DNA of 64,000 nucleotides from Toxorhynchites rutilus septentrionalis (taxonomy: Eukaryota; Arthropoda; Insecta; Diptera; Culicidae), in the NCBI RefSeq assembly GCF_029784135.1, contig NC_073746.1, positions 225,135,882-225,199,881 on the forward strand. The letters are read 5' to 3'. The notes under the pieces were generated by a model that saw nothing but the letters and a program-made list of their open reading frames with translations, made no database searches and was not told the DNA's origin. The position numbers were made by a program, and so were the translations under genes. Shown piece after piece: positions 44,870 to 56,149 of this stretch. Each line of letters starts with the position of its first letter. Position 1 is the first letter of the stretch.

Positions 44870-47570
44870 CCAAATTCTACTGAACGGATTGCTCGATATT
44901 TTTCCATGTTTCCGAAATTGCGACCTTGAGCTTTTCAATCGTGGTGTACCGTTTTCCCTCAGTGTAGATTCTGCGTGCAAGCATCCCCCTAAGATTCAAG
45001 TCTGAAGACCGAACCGGCCAGTCAAAAAAAATAAGCTTTTGGTCCTTAATCCATTGCTTAGTTTCCTTGCTGGTATGAATAGAAGCATTGTTTTGCTAGA
45101 ATGTGATTTTTTCTGACGATATCCACGCAAAAACGGTAGGAGAGAGGATTCCAGAACATGTAGGTAATCCTTGAATGATGTGAAAGCTATCTTGAGCTTT
45201 CCGGTTGCGCAGAATCACGCCCAAACCATGCACGAGCCTTCACCAAAATTCATGGTTGAAAAATAGTGTTCCTTCTTCCGTAAATCACACCAGTACCCGT
45301 TGAAATTAACAGGACCATCCAAATTGAACGTTTTTTCGTTAGTGAAGATAACCTATACATTGAATAACTTTTCGATATGGTATATAGCAAAATGTATTAT
45401 TTTGGAAACATTCTTTGTCACCACATACCATGTCCCACTGTCGGTTCCTGTGAGCTTTGACAAAACTCAGACGTCTTCCGGTCCATCTCACAGATGAGAG
45501 CTTCAACGTTTTAAGCCCTCTTTATGTGAGGATTTTTTTACCAAAATTGTCACCCGAGTAACATTTAAATTGAAATATTTCTTTTTATGTAAAGTGACCA
45601 GATGGTCAGAGGTCTAACGCGGGACACAAAAAACAAAACGTTATGTATATACGTTATGTTAATATAAACCATAGTTTAGCGAGTCTAAACTGATCTGTAT
45701 TATTTCTTTTCTAAGTATAACTGAGTGTTGTGATTTTTCGGTGGTTTAGATTTTGTTTACGCCTGAAAATCACTCGCTCAATCAGAGCATTTACGCCTGG
45801 AAAGCACGAATCAAATACTACAATTTTCTTCAAATTACCGAATGGAATACTCGAAAATTCAAATTCATTTTTCATCGATTTTAGTGTTAACGTATGCATT
45901 CAAAAAAATAGACCAATTTCGGATGGCGATCGAAGATAATTTAATGAAACAAATTTTCCTTAAATCTTACGTTTATAGGTCCTACAACAAAAATGATTCA
46001 AGGCTTTTGATTCGCAGATGCAGCACTATCAAGCAACTTGATGAGTTTGTCATACTGCAAGCTCCACCCCACAGTGAAGATGTTGGACATCTTGAGGCAC
46101 TTTGTGTCCGCCAGATATAGCCGATCTGGTATTTACAACATCATCTCCCTGCCGCTCCTTAAGCCGGGAGATCGAAGCAATCGGCCAAATGGTTAAGGAG
46201 AATCTGGCCAAAATGGACATTTTTATGCGGAAGCGTCAGACAAGACCGGCCGTATCTGAACAGCAGGCAATCTCCCAGAAGGAGCAGCTTGAGGTGCTGG
46301 TGAAAAACTTCTTTCCGGCGAAAGATGTGAAAAACTTATTTTTCACTGGTAAAAAAACTTGCATTCGTGCTCATAATGAAAGACGAGACGTACTTGATGC
46401 TAGAGTTCAACGAATGGCAGGGGACCGGGTACATTACGTTCCTCAGGTAAGCGATGATGTCGAATATATCATCCATATCAAGTTCTCCTGTCAAGAAGGT
46501 CCTTCTCTGACAGGCGTGAAGGGAATGTCCAAGACGCTCTTCTTTCGAATCATATGGTGAATGGGGAGATATATAGTACGAAGTACTTGCCAGAAGTTGC
46601 GAAGGTGATGTGGTCTTTATGCCGAACTTGGGATCAACCCATTATGCCACCAAAGCCAACCAAACCACCAAAGCCACGAAAAGGTAAAAGACCACGCCGA
46701 CACATATCTTTTCATCGGCCATGGTTGAGGTTCCGGCCAACTTCCGTAAGACCGCCCAGCGCTTCATTTACGATAATTCATCAAACAACCCTGCCTCTTC
46801 CTGTCGAGTATACACTAGTTCTTCCGGTTTATTTAAAACGTGAAGCCCTGACCGAGCTAGGAGAATAAAGATGAACTCTTCGTCTGGCCCACGTTGGTCC
46901 CTGCGGATCAATAGGGGACTTTTATAAAAATCATTTTCCAATTTTGTTGCTTTTACTTCCAGTTGACACTCTCTAAACAATAAGGACACTATCTGTGCGA
47001 TCAAACCAGCTCAACGTATCAAACTTTGGCGCTCTTGAACAGTCTGCCAAATTTTTTTTGAGGTTCATCCCTTGAAGAAAATCAGCATGATCAAATTGAG
47101 ATATTGAAATATTATATATTGATATCGCGGGACAATTTCGTTTCTTTTGCCAAATGCGGAACATTTCGCGGGACGTAATCTTACGCGGGACATTTTGTTG
47201 AAAAGCGGTACTGTCCCGCGTAACGCGGGACGTCTGGTCAGTTTATTTATATGCATAAGCGATTTTGTGGTATTCGAAGCTGTTCTAGGTATTTCCCGCT
47301 TATCCCAGTCAGAGAGCTCCGATTTACGTGCAGCTCTTTTCTTCTTACCGTATCCTTGAGGATAGGTTAAATAATTGAGCACTACTTGATGGGAACGTCC
47401 AATCCGACTAGCAATTTCTCTAATATTAACATTTTCTTGGTGAAATGTATCGATTTGGCTCTCTTCTCTCTCAATAGACGGATTCGCGCCAACTCGTCCA
47501 TGAGATTGGCATGACTCTTTCAGAACTCAATGAAACTTTCTGGGCGTGAAGACCTTACCTAATTAAGCAA
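44870..47570 (-). pseudogene. Tc3-like transposase gene split by a later insertion
   Basis: The N-terminal half is at 47,570-47,250 on the minus strand: IDTFHQENVNIREIASRIGR, then QVVLNYLTYPQGYGKKKRAA and LSDWDKREI, ending TKSLMHI. The C-terminal half resumes at 45,588: KNPHIKRA in a decayed frame, VIFTNEKTFNLDGPVNFNGY (first catalytic D changed to N in TNEK), a decayed QDNA region, and DWPVRSSDLNL-like wording near 45,020. The halves are collinear once the 45,592-47,243 element is removed. Stops and frameshifts in the C-terminal part show it was already decaying or decayed afterwards. Outer terminal repeats were not identified. Confidence 0.75.
45592..47243 (+). mobile_element. 1.65-kb mariner-like element inserted in the Tc3-like gene
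   Basis: The ends AAGTGACCAGA and TCTGGTCAGTT are inverted repeats. TA flanks both (45,590-45,591; 47,244-47,245), the IS630/Tc1/mariner signature. Inside, on the plus strand and in shifting frames: EAIGQMVKENLAKMDIFMRK, VSEQQAISQKEQLE, KDETYLMLEFNEWQGTGYIT (46,379 on; first catalytic block), VNGEIYSTKYLPEVAK, then VVFMPNLGSTHYA. In the last, the second catalytic aspartate is asparagine (codon 46,625-46,627; PNL for the usual PDL). The third block is deleted. A related remnant lies at 17,120-17,690. Confidence 0.75.
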
Positions 47571-47579
47571 CTTGGCATA

Positions 47580-48076
47580 CAGTAAAACCTGTTTTTGTGC
47601 GGTTTTTTTTTGTGCGGTATATGAAAAGAAACATGTTTGACGAAGTTATCGTCCATTTAGATTTTTTCGATGGTTTATATGCATTTCAGTGCGAAAAAAT
47701 CATATTTGCGTCTCAATTGTCCACTTCTGAAATCATTCCCCTCCTCCCATCAAATGCTCTAAGTTTTTCTATGTTTTTGCATGACATGATTTCCAACAGC
47801 AACACGTTTCGACATGCAACTAAAAGCACAAAACAGCCACGCGCAACCGAAAATACTGTCCCATCGCAAAGCAGCGAAACAAAAGGAAATTGAACGGTGA
47901 ACGGCGTGAATTTGAGTTATTTTCTTGGGGGAAACTTTTTTTATGCGGTCCCTATCTACTGCACAAAAAAGGTTTTTTCAAAATGTGTACCGAACACGAT
48001 TTTTTAAGCTACTGGTGAAGATTTGCACGATTTTTTTTGTGCGGTGCCTATCCCCCGCACAAAAAAAGTTAGCTTG
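47580..48076 (+). mobile_element. MITE with CAGTAAAACC/GTGCGG ends, copy 2
   Basis: TA precedes CAGTAAAACCTGTTTTTGTG CGG at the left. The right end, inverted, reads CAAGCTAACTTTTTTTGTGC GGG and is followed by TA at 48,077-48,078. The body is about 85-90% like 10,834-11,292 by eye. No coding sequence. The end resembles pogo-type CAGT termini, but this is not certain. Confidence 0.65.
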
Positions 48077-48785
48077 TACTTAATTCTCCGAAAATTTATC
48101 TAGAATAACATTGGGAAAAAAGTTTTCCTAACAAAAAACTTTCTCAAGATTATTTCTTGAAAATGTTCTAAAATCTATAAATCAATAAAAACAAGTTGGA
48201 CAGAGTGTACAGATTTGGTAGTTTAAAGCATGATACAATGATTAAACTTTATTGATTGAGAGAAAACAAGTGTAGCTCAGTGTACAATGTAACTTTTTTG
48301 ATTGAGACCGTGTTGGTTTGCAAAGATTAAGCGATTTGCTTAGAGAGTCTAAATTGCCTCCACTTACCCTACTAAATTAAATACCGCATCAAATGACTAG
48401 AATTAGCTTAATAATGGGAGCTTAGAAGAGTCATATCTTCTTGAATGTCTAATCTCCCGAAATATGATGAAAAATATTTCGTTTTATGCAGAAGCTTTAC
48501 ATTGTCTGAAAGACGGGGAAAATCGTAGCTAATGAAGGAAAATATTTTGGATAAAATATCTTATACTAAATTAAAATTATAAGAAACCCAGAATTATTTT
48601 AACACCCCAATTGATTGCCTAATTGGAAATAATTCCGAAGAAATCATAAAACCATAAAAAAGTAATTGACAATGACATCACAATAAAAAATGAAGATACA
48701 ATTATCTTATTTTAAATCATTCCCCATTGAATTAGTCACTTAATCAAAGAAAAAAAATCTCTATTTAAACTTTCGCTTCTTCATT

Positions 48786-49073
48786 CTAAACACCCTGTCC
48801 ACCCGATTGCTTCGGCTCACGAACGATCGCTTCTAACGCTGCTGGGTGATCGATCGCAACCTGGACACCTGGAAGTACAAAAGTTCGACCACTGATCAAC
48901 CGCCCCCCCGATGCCACCTCATTCCTCAGGTGGCGTGCGATCGTTTCAGTTGTTAGCACAGATCCGCGAATAAATGTGGCATCTTGCTTCAAATTCACTT
49001 TTACTCTTCGGTGAACCGTTGGAAGTGTTAGAAGCACATGCGTCTCGTTGAATTCGAATCTGCTGCCTTGCAT
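48786..49073 (-). CDS. Hypothetical protein, 95 aa, divergent from the reductase gene
   Basis: A GC-richer, uninterrupted minus-strand frame with an ATG at 49,073 and TAG at 48,786. The product starts MQGSRFEFNETHVLLTLPTV, continues HRRVKVNLKQDATFIRGSVL and TTETIARHLRNEVASGGRLI, and ends SGRTFVLPGVQVAIDHPAAL then EAIVREPKQSGGQGV. There are no cysteines, no signal peptide and no membrane segment. Composition contrasts sharply with the flanks, which supports real coding. I do not recognise the family. It could be a whole small gene or the last exon of a longer one, though no acceptor is obvious before the ATG. Confidence 0.55.
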   Translation of the reverse strand: MQGSRFEFNETHVLLTLPTVHRRVKVNLKQDATFIRGSVLTTETIARHLRNEVASGGRLISGRTFVLPGVQVAIDHPAALEAIVREPKQSGGQGV

Positions 49074-49250
49074 TGCCGCGCAATCAAAGTTTATGTTTTG
49101 TAAGTTTTCGTGTATGCGTGTTAGTGCCGATACCTCGCTGTCGTTGACAATTAGCCTAGGATTGCGGTCTGCAGTACAACCGTCTGGGACAAGCTGCTCA
49201 TATTTGCGTTAAACCTCGATTGAAACGGATCTTGGGTGACTTGATGAGCA

Positions 49251-49255
49251 TCAGT
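49251..49255 (+). promoter_or_regulatory. Possible initiator of the reductase gene
   Basis: TCAGT followed by GCGGC lies 55 nt before the start codon in a TATA-less stretch between two divergent ORFs. Position and motif only. Confidence 0.25.
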
Positions 49256-49307
49256 GCGGCGTGATTAAAGTGACCTTTAAGAACAGCTTGAAGAACAGTG
49301 AACCAAC

Positions 49308-49604
49308 ATGTCCAACATTAGTGCATTCTATCGCGATAAGGTCGTGTTCGTGACCGGCGGAACGGGATTTATCGGAAAGATCGTCGTCGAAAAGTTGCTA
49401 CGGTAAGCACAGGCATAGGTGCTAATTGATGCATCCACTTGTGGTAGAGCTTGTTCAGTGATGGTGGTCTGGTGTTCTAATTGTTTATTTTTTTGGACTT
49501 TTCTCCCAAACAGAACTAGTGAAGTGAAACAAATCATTCTGTTGGTTCGCGAAAAGAAGAACACACTTCCAGAGCAGAGAATCAAGGATTTGTGTTCGTC
49601 TCCT
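49308..49604 (+). CDS. Fatty acyl-CoA reductase, first two exons (partial gene)
   Basis: Exon 1 (49,308-49,402) encodes MSNISAFYRDKVVFVTGGTG followed by FIGKIVVEKLL, and exon 2 (49,514-49,604) adds TSEVKQIILLVREKKNTLPE then QRIKDLCSSP. Both donors are strong (CG|GTAAGC; CCT|GTGAGT) and the acceptor is AAACAG. The junction restores an arginine codon. TGGTGFIG is the Rossmann NAD(P)H-binding motif, and EKLLR...ILLVR(E/P)KK is the usual start of insect fatty acyl-CoA reductases, which reduce fatty acyl-CoA to fatty alcohol for waxes and hydrocarbons at the ER or peroxisome. Full proteins are about 500 residues, so most of the gene lies elsewhere; no later exon was seen before 64,000. Confidence 0.85.
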
Positions 49605-52600
49605 GTGAGTATTGAAAGGAAACTTTTTTGCCTTTTTATCAAGTGATGTAAAACAAAACCGATATAACAGCAATCGTGATTGAATAGTGTGATTAACGCG
49701 TGGTCTGTTGTAATAGTTCATCCCGAAATTTGCGTCTAAAATGTATCCTCTCAGGTGGAATTTAAACAAACCACAATTCGCATTAACACACCGGGGAACT
49801 CTCGATACTCCGTGTGTTTTGTTCGAAAATATGTTTGAAACACACGAATCAATTGGATTTCATAAGTCTCCAGTGTGATGTAAACGATCGTTGATTGAAG
49901 TTTGATGGGACCATACATTAAAAATGCAATGCGTTCACACCGTTTGCTCTTGGCTATTGTAAGATGCGGGTTTGTGAGATGGAATTTTAAGGCCAATCAT
50001 TCAGTGCTAGTACGAACTGTGTTCAGACATTTGATGACATTTGTGTCAAGTGATTGCGTTTCACTAGTCGATTCGAGAGCACTTTAGTCAACCGCTATAC
50101 CTCCTGTATCAATAAGACGTATTGCTCAACGTACAAAGTGCACATTAAGGGCGGTGCATATTTCACCGAAATAAGTTTTGGATATCGATATGCTTTTAGT
50201 AATATGGTGTTTCAGAGTACATTACACTGTTCAGTCATTTAGTTACACCAATGAGGACACTTCAGAGTGGAATTGAATTAAATACGGTCTATAGTAAATT
50301 GATTCAAAGCAGATTTATTGTGATCGAGTGATTGTGATACAACGTTGGAATTTGAACTGGAATATCTCGAATCCTTTATATACCATCACAACATCTCTTT
50401 GGATATTGAACACAATAGCGACAAGTCGCGTGAAGCAAATATGCTTCGTCATACTTCGAGCTGCGGCTCTTGCCTCGATTACTAAATATGACTACAGAGT
50501 AGAAATCGTTAAACACAATTTGACTGCTCATTTACGTTATTAAATCATTTTTAACGCTCTCCCTTCTATCATGAAAAAAATGTATTTCGCGTTTATTTGC
50601 TATTCTATCGCTCCTGTCTTGCATTTGTGGTTCCGCTACTTTGAAACTTTCTTGAGGTCAAGTATTCGCTCACGGATGGCACGTATAATTTTGATGATAC
50701 AAAATCGGTAAGAGAGTTCATGGTATGTGATAAATGATCTTGCATATTTTTGTGGTTTTTATGGAATTTGTTCTTGGAAGACTGCGAATTGCAATAGCTT
50801 TACGAAGCCAATAAAGGTTGAACATGTTTACATGACATGAAAATCTTGTTGGGGCTTAAAAAGGCAACCATTGTTTCAGTCTTCTTTCTTTCTTTGCATC
50901 TTTTGCATATAATATACACTCTCAGTTTTATTCAGTGAAATATTGGAAAAAATAAATAATGTGATTTTTTCGTGTCCAACCATTAGTTCGTTGTTTCCAT
51001 CAAGCTTTCTTCTCAATTCGTCGTTTGTCGGTGTAGAAAGATACTTAAATAAAGTAGGATTCGGCCGATTATTTGCGGTTTTCTAGAGGCTATAAAGAGT
51101 AACATTTTTATGGAATTGTTAAGTGAGGAACATGGAAAGGATATCCTCGACAATAAGGAATGCGATGCTATCAACATTGTGTGCGAGGTTGGCGTATGAT
51201 GTAAGCGTCTGGCTGCCAAAGATAGGCGTCAATAAAGTTATGAAACAAGATAAACAAACTAATGAAGAATAAGTAGAATACGACGAAAAAAAATTTTGAT
51301 ATTAAAATTGCTAGGAAACACATTAAGAATCACCATGCGTCACGTTTAGTCACGTTTAAAAAAAACTACAGCTTTTATGTGTAAGTAACCGATGTGAAGA
51401 TAACTTTTCCTTTTCTTATGATACATGAATACCACGCTAACAACATCTTTTCTCGGAGCAAACCATTAATTGATCCATTTTTCGATTTTTTTTTTGAATT
51501 AGCGAAATTCTAATCCGGTATGTTATTATTCGAACCCAACGATTTTTCAACGAATGCTAGTCTGCTAAGCTTCGGAAACAATCCATCACAACACCCTAGG
51601 ATTCTCGTGAACTAATTTCGATCTGAGCAGCCAATAGGCCTTATTTGCGGGACACACGCTTTTAGAGACATTCCTTCCGGTAAATTTCGACCAGAACTTT
51701 CTTCTCGAATTTTTCACAAAATTAACTTCCTCGCGTTCGAAACTTCTGTTCTATGCTAGTGTTAAATTGTGCCCAGGAAAATATTTGTAGTCCAGCTTAA
51801 CGTATGATTAACCATACCGTATGCGTGATAATGTTAATTTCTGAGTGTTTTGAACTATGTTAATCATCGATTGCCACTTGCTGCAATTACGATCTCCACA
51901 CGCTTCTAGAACGCAGAGTTGGTACTAATAATGTAGAATTCATTTCTCTCCAGCAGAGATCGAAATGCTCGCCGATTTGAGACGAAAAACATCCGTTTTC
52001 ACCCACGGGGAAAAATAGCTGAGAATATAGGAGGCGAGAGAATGTTATACGCTCACTTCGATTCTCGCGAGAAATTGAATGCCGATTTTTATTTTTCGTT
52101 ATGATTGCCGAATAATGTTTTCGTTTTCAGTGACTCCTTGATGCCGATAATGGTTTTTCACTTCTTCAGTACAGCTGAAAACATTGCATGAAAACATGCG
52201 GCAATATTGGGTTTCATCGTGAAGTGAACATGATATGGTTTAATATTTGTACAATTCAGACGCTGTCCAAATGCAGATCGTTTGTCCTGTCCTAACAGAC
52301 AAACGTTGGTGAAGTTAGCTTTCATTTTTCGCTCCCTATTTTCAGTACCAAATGAGAGACGAAAAATCATTCTCGTTGAACTTTCGAGATAGATATTTTC
52401 CACATCTCTTTCTCTCTGAAAAAGAAAATTTTCGGTGAAAAGGAAGATACGAAAATATCAACAATACACGGTTCATCGAAAACTAGATTGATTGACTGAA
52501 TATTCATCGCGCAGCCGAGCGAGAATTTCGATCTCTGCTCTCCAGGTACGGATCAATGTTTTTTTCCCCTTGTTGGGTGTGAACCACTGCATCCATTATT

Positions 52601-53070
52601 TTGAACTATTGTGGTATGCCCCATTTTTTCCACTACGCTTCAAGCTTATCTACTGTTTATTGGCGATCTAACGCAAAACGTAAACGATCGATGAGACATC
52701 TGGGTTTTGTTTTTGAACTAAGAAAACGATGATAAGGTAACCTAAAACTCAAAAACAAATCACGTATATTTTACTTCCGGACATTCCAAGGTAGTTCTCA
52801 CATGCAGGAACCATGCATTTTCCAACTTGTTTTTGATTGTGCTCTCGAATTTCCTTTTTTGATTCAACCATTGCCAACATTTATACAGTTTTCACTACTG
52901 AAAGAGGCAAGAAAATAACATGTTATATATAAAATTGCGCAGAATTAAATTTCTTCCAAAGCCATCGCAGTCAAATAATCTTTTCTGATAATAATATTAT
53001 AATTTATGGAAAGAACTACAAACCTCCCATAAACTCACATTGCAAAATTTAAAACCATCATCACTTTCAC
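49605..53070. other. Start of the presumed reductase intron 2
   Basis: About 3.5 kb with no recognised exon, transposon or shared repeat. Short ORFs (for example 50,054-50,242, 51,013-51,219, 52,158-52,403) lack motifs. Confidence 0.35.
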
Positions 53071-53081
53071 CGCAGCGCCGC

Positions 53082-53759
53082 CTAGGTGTAGATTTGTACG
53101 TGAGATCGCCAATAGCGAGATAGATACCAATCAGGAATAATCTGTTTGATGAAATTTATAGTCCTGATCGGCGAAACAGACCAAATTTCCTTGGGTTCCA
53201 GAATAGCCTTATCAAGGTGTTGAAGTTTGCGTCTTGTTAGAGCTCCGCAATTGCAGAGCAAATGATCCGAGGTTTCGCTCTCAGCTTTACAAATATCATC
53301 TTGCACTAAACCCATGTTTTTGAGATGGTATTCACTCGGAAAGTGTCCTGTTATATGACCAGTGAATGTACTGAAGTATTTCTTATTAAGACTCAGCAAT
53401 TGTTGAGTAATTTTAATCGTGATAAATTTTTTTGACTGGTTAAGTTGTACAGCCATCCAATTGGCTGTCACTTCCCGGTCTTCCCAATTCTTCAGCTCAC
53501 TCTTCAACACACGTTCAGAAATTCCACAGAATGGTTCTGGACCAGTGAAGGGTGAGCTTGAGCCGCGTCTTGCGAGTTCATCTGCTTGTTCATTTATCTC
53601 TATATCACCATTTTGACAATTTTTCGAATTTTCAAAAACCCCTATGTAAAGCTCTAGGTGTTGTCCTAAAGTTTCAAAATATCCATTGGAATCCGTTCTG
53701 CGAAACCCCGTTGCTTCAAAACCGATACCATTAGCAAGGTACCGATTTTCAGACAGCAT
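53082..53759 (-). pseudogene. R1/LOA-type LINE C-terminus with RNase H remnant
   Basis: Minus-strand frame: a decayed RNase H part leads to NEQADELARRGSSSPFTGPE (last catalytic D region). Next comes GHFPSEYHLKNMGLVQDDIC (zinc-knuckle start) and SETSDHLLCNCGALTRRKLQ, ending IWSVSPIRTINFIKQI. This matches the tail of R1/LOA-clade non-LTR polyproteins. The rest of RNase H and the whole RT are missing. Although 225 codons are open, the N-terminal 50 look like a fusion across deletions. Confidence 0.65.
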
Positions 53760-54084
53760 CTACGCATCCAGCTGCAATAATCCTTATTCGCTCACTAAAA
53801 AAAATGGAAAGTACATCTTGAAATATACCAAAAACAATAACCAAAATACCCGAACACTTCACTTTATTACTAACATAAACATAACATAAAAAATCACGAA
53901 ATTGTATTATTCTTAGACCTTCCAGGCAGTGGTCCCCCCTTAATGCACTGACTGTCTGAACCCTACTCAGACGCCATATTGGATTTAGAATTTTTCCATC
54001 GCATACTGCATACTACTAGTCAAGCTCGGTTATCTTGGATGTAGGTGTTCCAAATTTTGGATCAATCGGTTTCATAAATTTAGT

Positions 54085-55742
54085 TTTTTTTTCAAATCGT
54101 TTATTTTTACAGGCTCAGTTACATAAGTTTAAAGGAGCCGAACTCCTTACTGTATTGTTACTAGTATATATACATTTTTCCTTAATTCTAATGTTAATAA
54201 TATAGGAAACCGATTACTCGCGGTCGACTCGAGTTTAGAAGGGTGACATATTTTCTTCAGGAAAAGGAGGGGATATGAGGATATGTTGTCAATGATCTCA
54301 CTCACACTCTCAATCATACTCATCACACTCATTTCTTAAACCTATCTTATATCTAATATGTATTTACATTTCATCTTATTCTTAAGAAGGGATCCGATCT
54401 CTCACAAAGGAAAAGGAAAAGGAAAAACTAAGGGTATAAGGACAATCACACACGAAGATCGATAGCTTTAAGGAATACATATATTTGGGACATGTAATCA
54501 AGGTCTAACCGAGCCAACACGTCTCTCACCGGCACCATGGGCTGCCTTCCTCGGGCCCGAAGGGTGTCTTCTAAATTCTATCTGGCGACAAGATACAGTT
54601 CGCACGACCAAACAACGTGCTCGATGTCGTGGTAACCTTGGTCACAAACACAAAGATTGTTTTCGGCAAGATTAATACGAAAGAGTATCGCGTCTAACGA
54701 ACAGTGATTGGACATGAGTCGGGAGAAGGAGCAAATAAAGTCCCGACTCAAGTCCAGACTTTTGAACCATGGTTTGAGACTAACCTTAGGGATAATCGAG
54801 TGGAGCCACCGGCCTAATTCATCTTCGTTACATTTGCATTGCCAGTTAACTATGGTATTTTTGCGGACTAAAGAATAAAATTCATTGAAGGCGATTTGAC
54901 GCTGATAAATATCGCCTTCAATTGCACCTACCTTTGGTAATGAGTCAGCCCTCTCATTACCCGGAATTGAGCAATGTGAAGGGACCCAGACAAAGGTAAT
55001 GACATAACAGCGTCTGGATAAAGCACTCAAAATTTCTCGTATTCTCTCAAGGAAGTACGGCGAGTGCTTTTCCGGCCTCACTGAACGGATAGCTTCGACA
55101 GAGCTAAGACTATCCGTTACAATGTAATAGTGTTCAACAGGTCGTGAGGCAACGCTGTCCAGCGCCCAGTGTATCGGTGCCAATTCAGCAATATACACTG
55201 AGCAAGGATTCTGAAGACTGTGGGAGGTGCTAAAAAATTCATTGAACACTCCAAATCCTGTGGACTCATTCATGGAGGACCCATCAGTAAAGTACATATT
55301 ATCACAATTGATATCCCCATACTTTGCATCGAAGATCGTTGGAACGATCCTCGATCGAAGATAATCTGATGTTCCATGGATATCCTGCTTCATGGACAGA
55401 TCAAAATGCACAGAGGAATTGATGTAGTCAGGAAAACAAACACGGTTGGGAATATACGAAGAAGGATCAACCTGCATGGAGATGAATTCATGATATGGAC
55501 TCATGAACCCAGATTGAAAATTTAGCTCGATCAGCTGTTCAAAATTTCCGATCACCAATTGGTTCATAACCTTACACCGGATGAGGAACCGAAGAGATAA
55601 TAAATTGAAGCGATCTTTTAGTGGGAGTACGCCTGCCAAAACCTCGAGACTCATGGTATGCGTTGAGGGCATACATCCCAAAGCAATAGGGAGACAAAGA
55701 TACTGAATTCGCTCGAGTTTAATGAGGTGTGTTTTGGCAGCT
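54085..55742 (-). mobile_element. I-clade-like LINE, 5'-truncated, nearly intact C-terminus
   Basis: The minus strand carries an RNase H-containing C-terminal ORF and a complete 3' UTR ending in a GGCTC/GAGCC hairpin, AAAATAAACG and an A-rich run at 54,085-54,100. The 3' UTR (GTCACCCTTCTAAACTCGAG, TCGACCGCGAGTAATCGGTT) is repeated at 61,000-61,253 on the opposite strand. The upstream limit is about 55,742, where the reading frame ends. Confidence 0.8.
54446..55742 (-). pseudogene. LINE pol C-terminus: RNase H and zinc knuckle, one nonsense codon
   Basis: Counting from the methionine at 55,681, RNase H shows D133 (YFTDGSS), E166 (IAELAPIHWAL), D190 (IVTDSLSS) and D246 (GNERADSL), all catalytic acids in place, with VWVPSHCSIPGNERAD typical of I/R1-type elements. 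A cysteine-histidine knuckle follows (C344, C346, H351, H355, C360). A single TAG at 54,578-54,580 interrupts the frame, which otherwise continues 43 codons to TGA at 54,446 (ending FLKAIDLRV). The frame is open upstream of M1 to about 55,742. The RT and endonuclease are lost to truncation. Confidence 0.8.
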
Positions 55743-55848
55743 GATTGAAAACAGAAATAAATTTAGTTGATAAGGATCATAATAATAAGCTCGCATTTCC
55801 GGGAGACAATCAATAAAACGCCCATAGAAACACTAGGTTTTAAGTTTA

Positions 55849-56130
55849 TTACTTCTGAAATATCGTAATTCCACTAATCTGAATTTTCCACATTTTCAAT
55901 GTGATCACCAATGCTGTTTTTGGTCGTAATTTAATAAATATTAATTTTGGAACGAATTTCACGGCGATCCATTTCATGCCCATATCATTGGTAAAAATCA
56001 AATGGCACGAACCAATCGATATATTCAGTTCTTTAGCAGCTTTTCTTCTCCTCTCTTCGAACACATCTTCTCAGCACTCTGCTAAAATTTGCTTCGTTGC
56101 TTCGGTCCAGGCTAGCTTCACCATATGCCA
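55849..56130 (-). pseudogene. mariner transposase fragment (second helix-turn-helix)
   Basis: RRRKAAKELNISIGSCHLIF and NDMGMKWIAVKFVPKLIFIK match the second DNA-binding half of irritans-type mariners (AEELNIS-GSC; GM-R-AAKFVPKLL). No catalytic residues and no terminal repeats are present. A weak N-terminal continuation extends to about 56,130. Confidence 0.6.
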
Positions 56131-56149
56131 CATTCAACATACAGAATGC

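Noticed and set aside
53419..53889. Plus-strand ORFs over the RNase H LINE
   Set aside because: Antisense shadows of the minus-strand LINE remnant.
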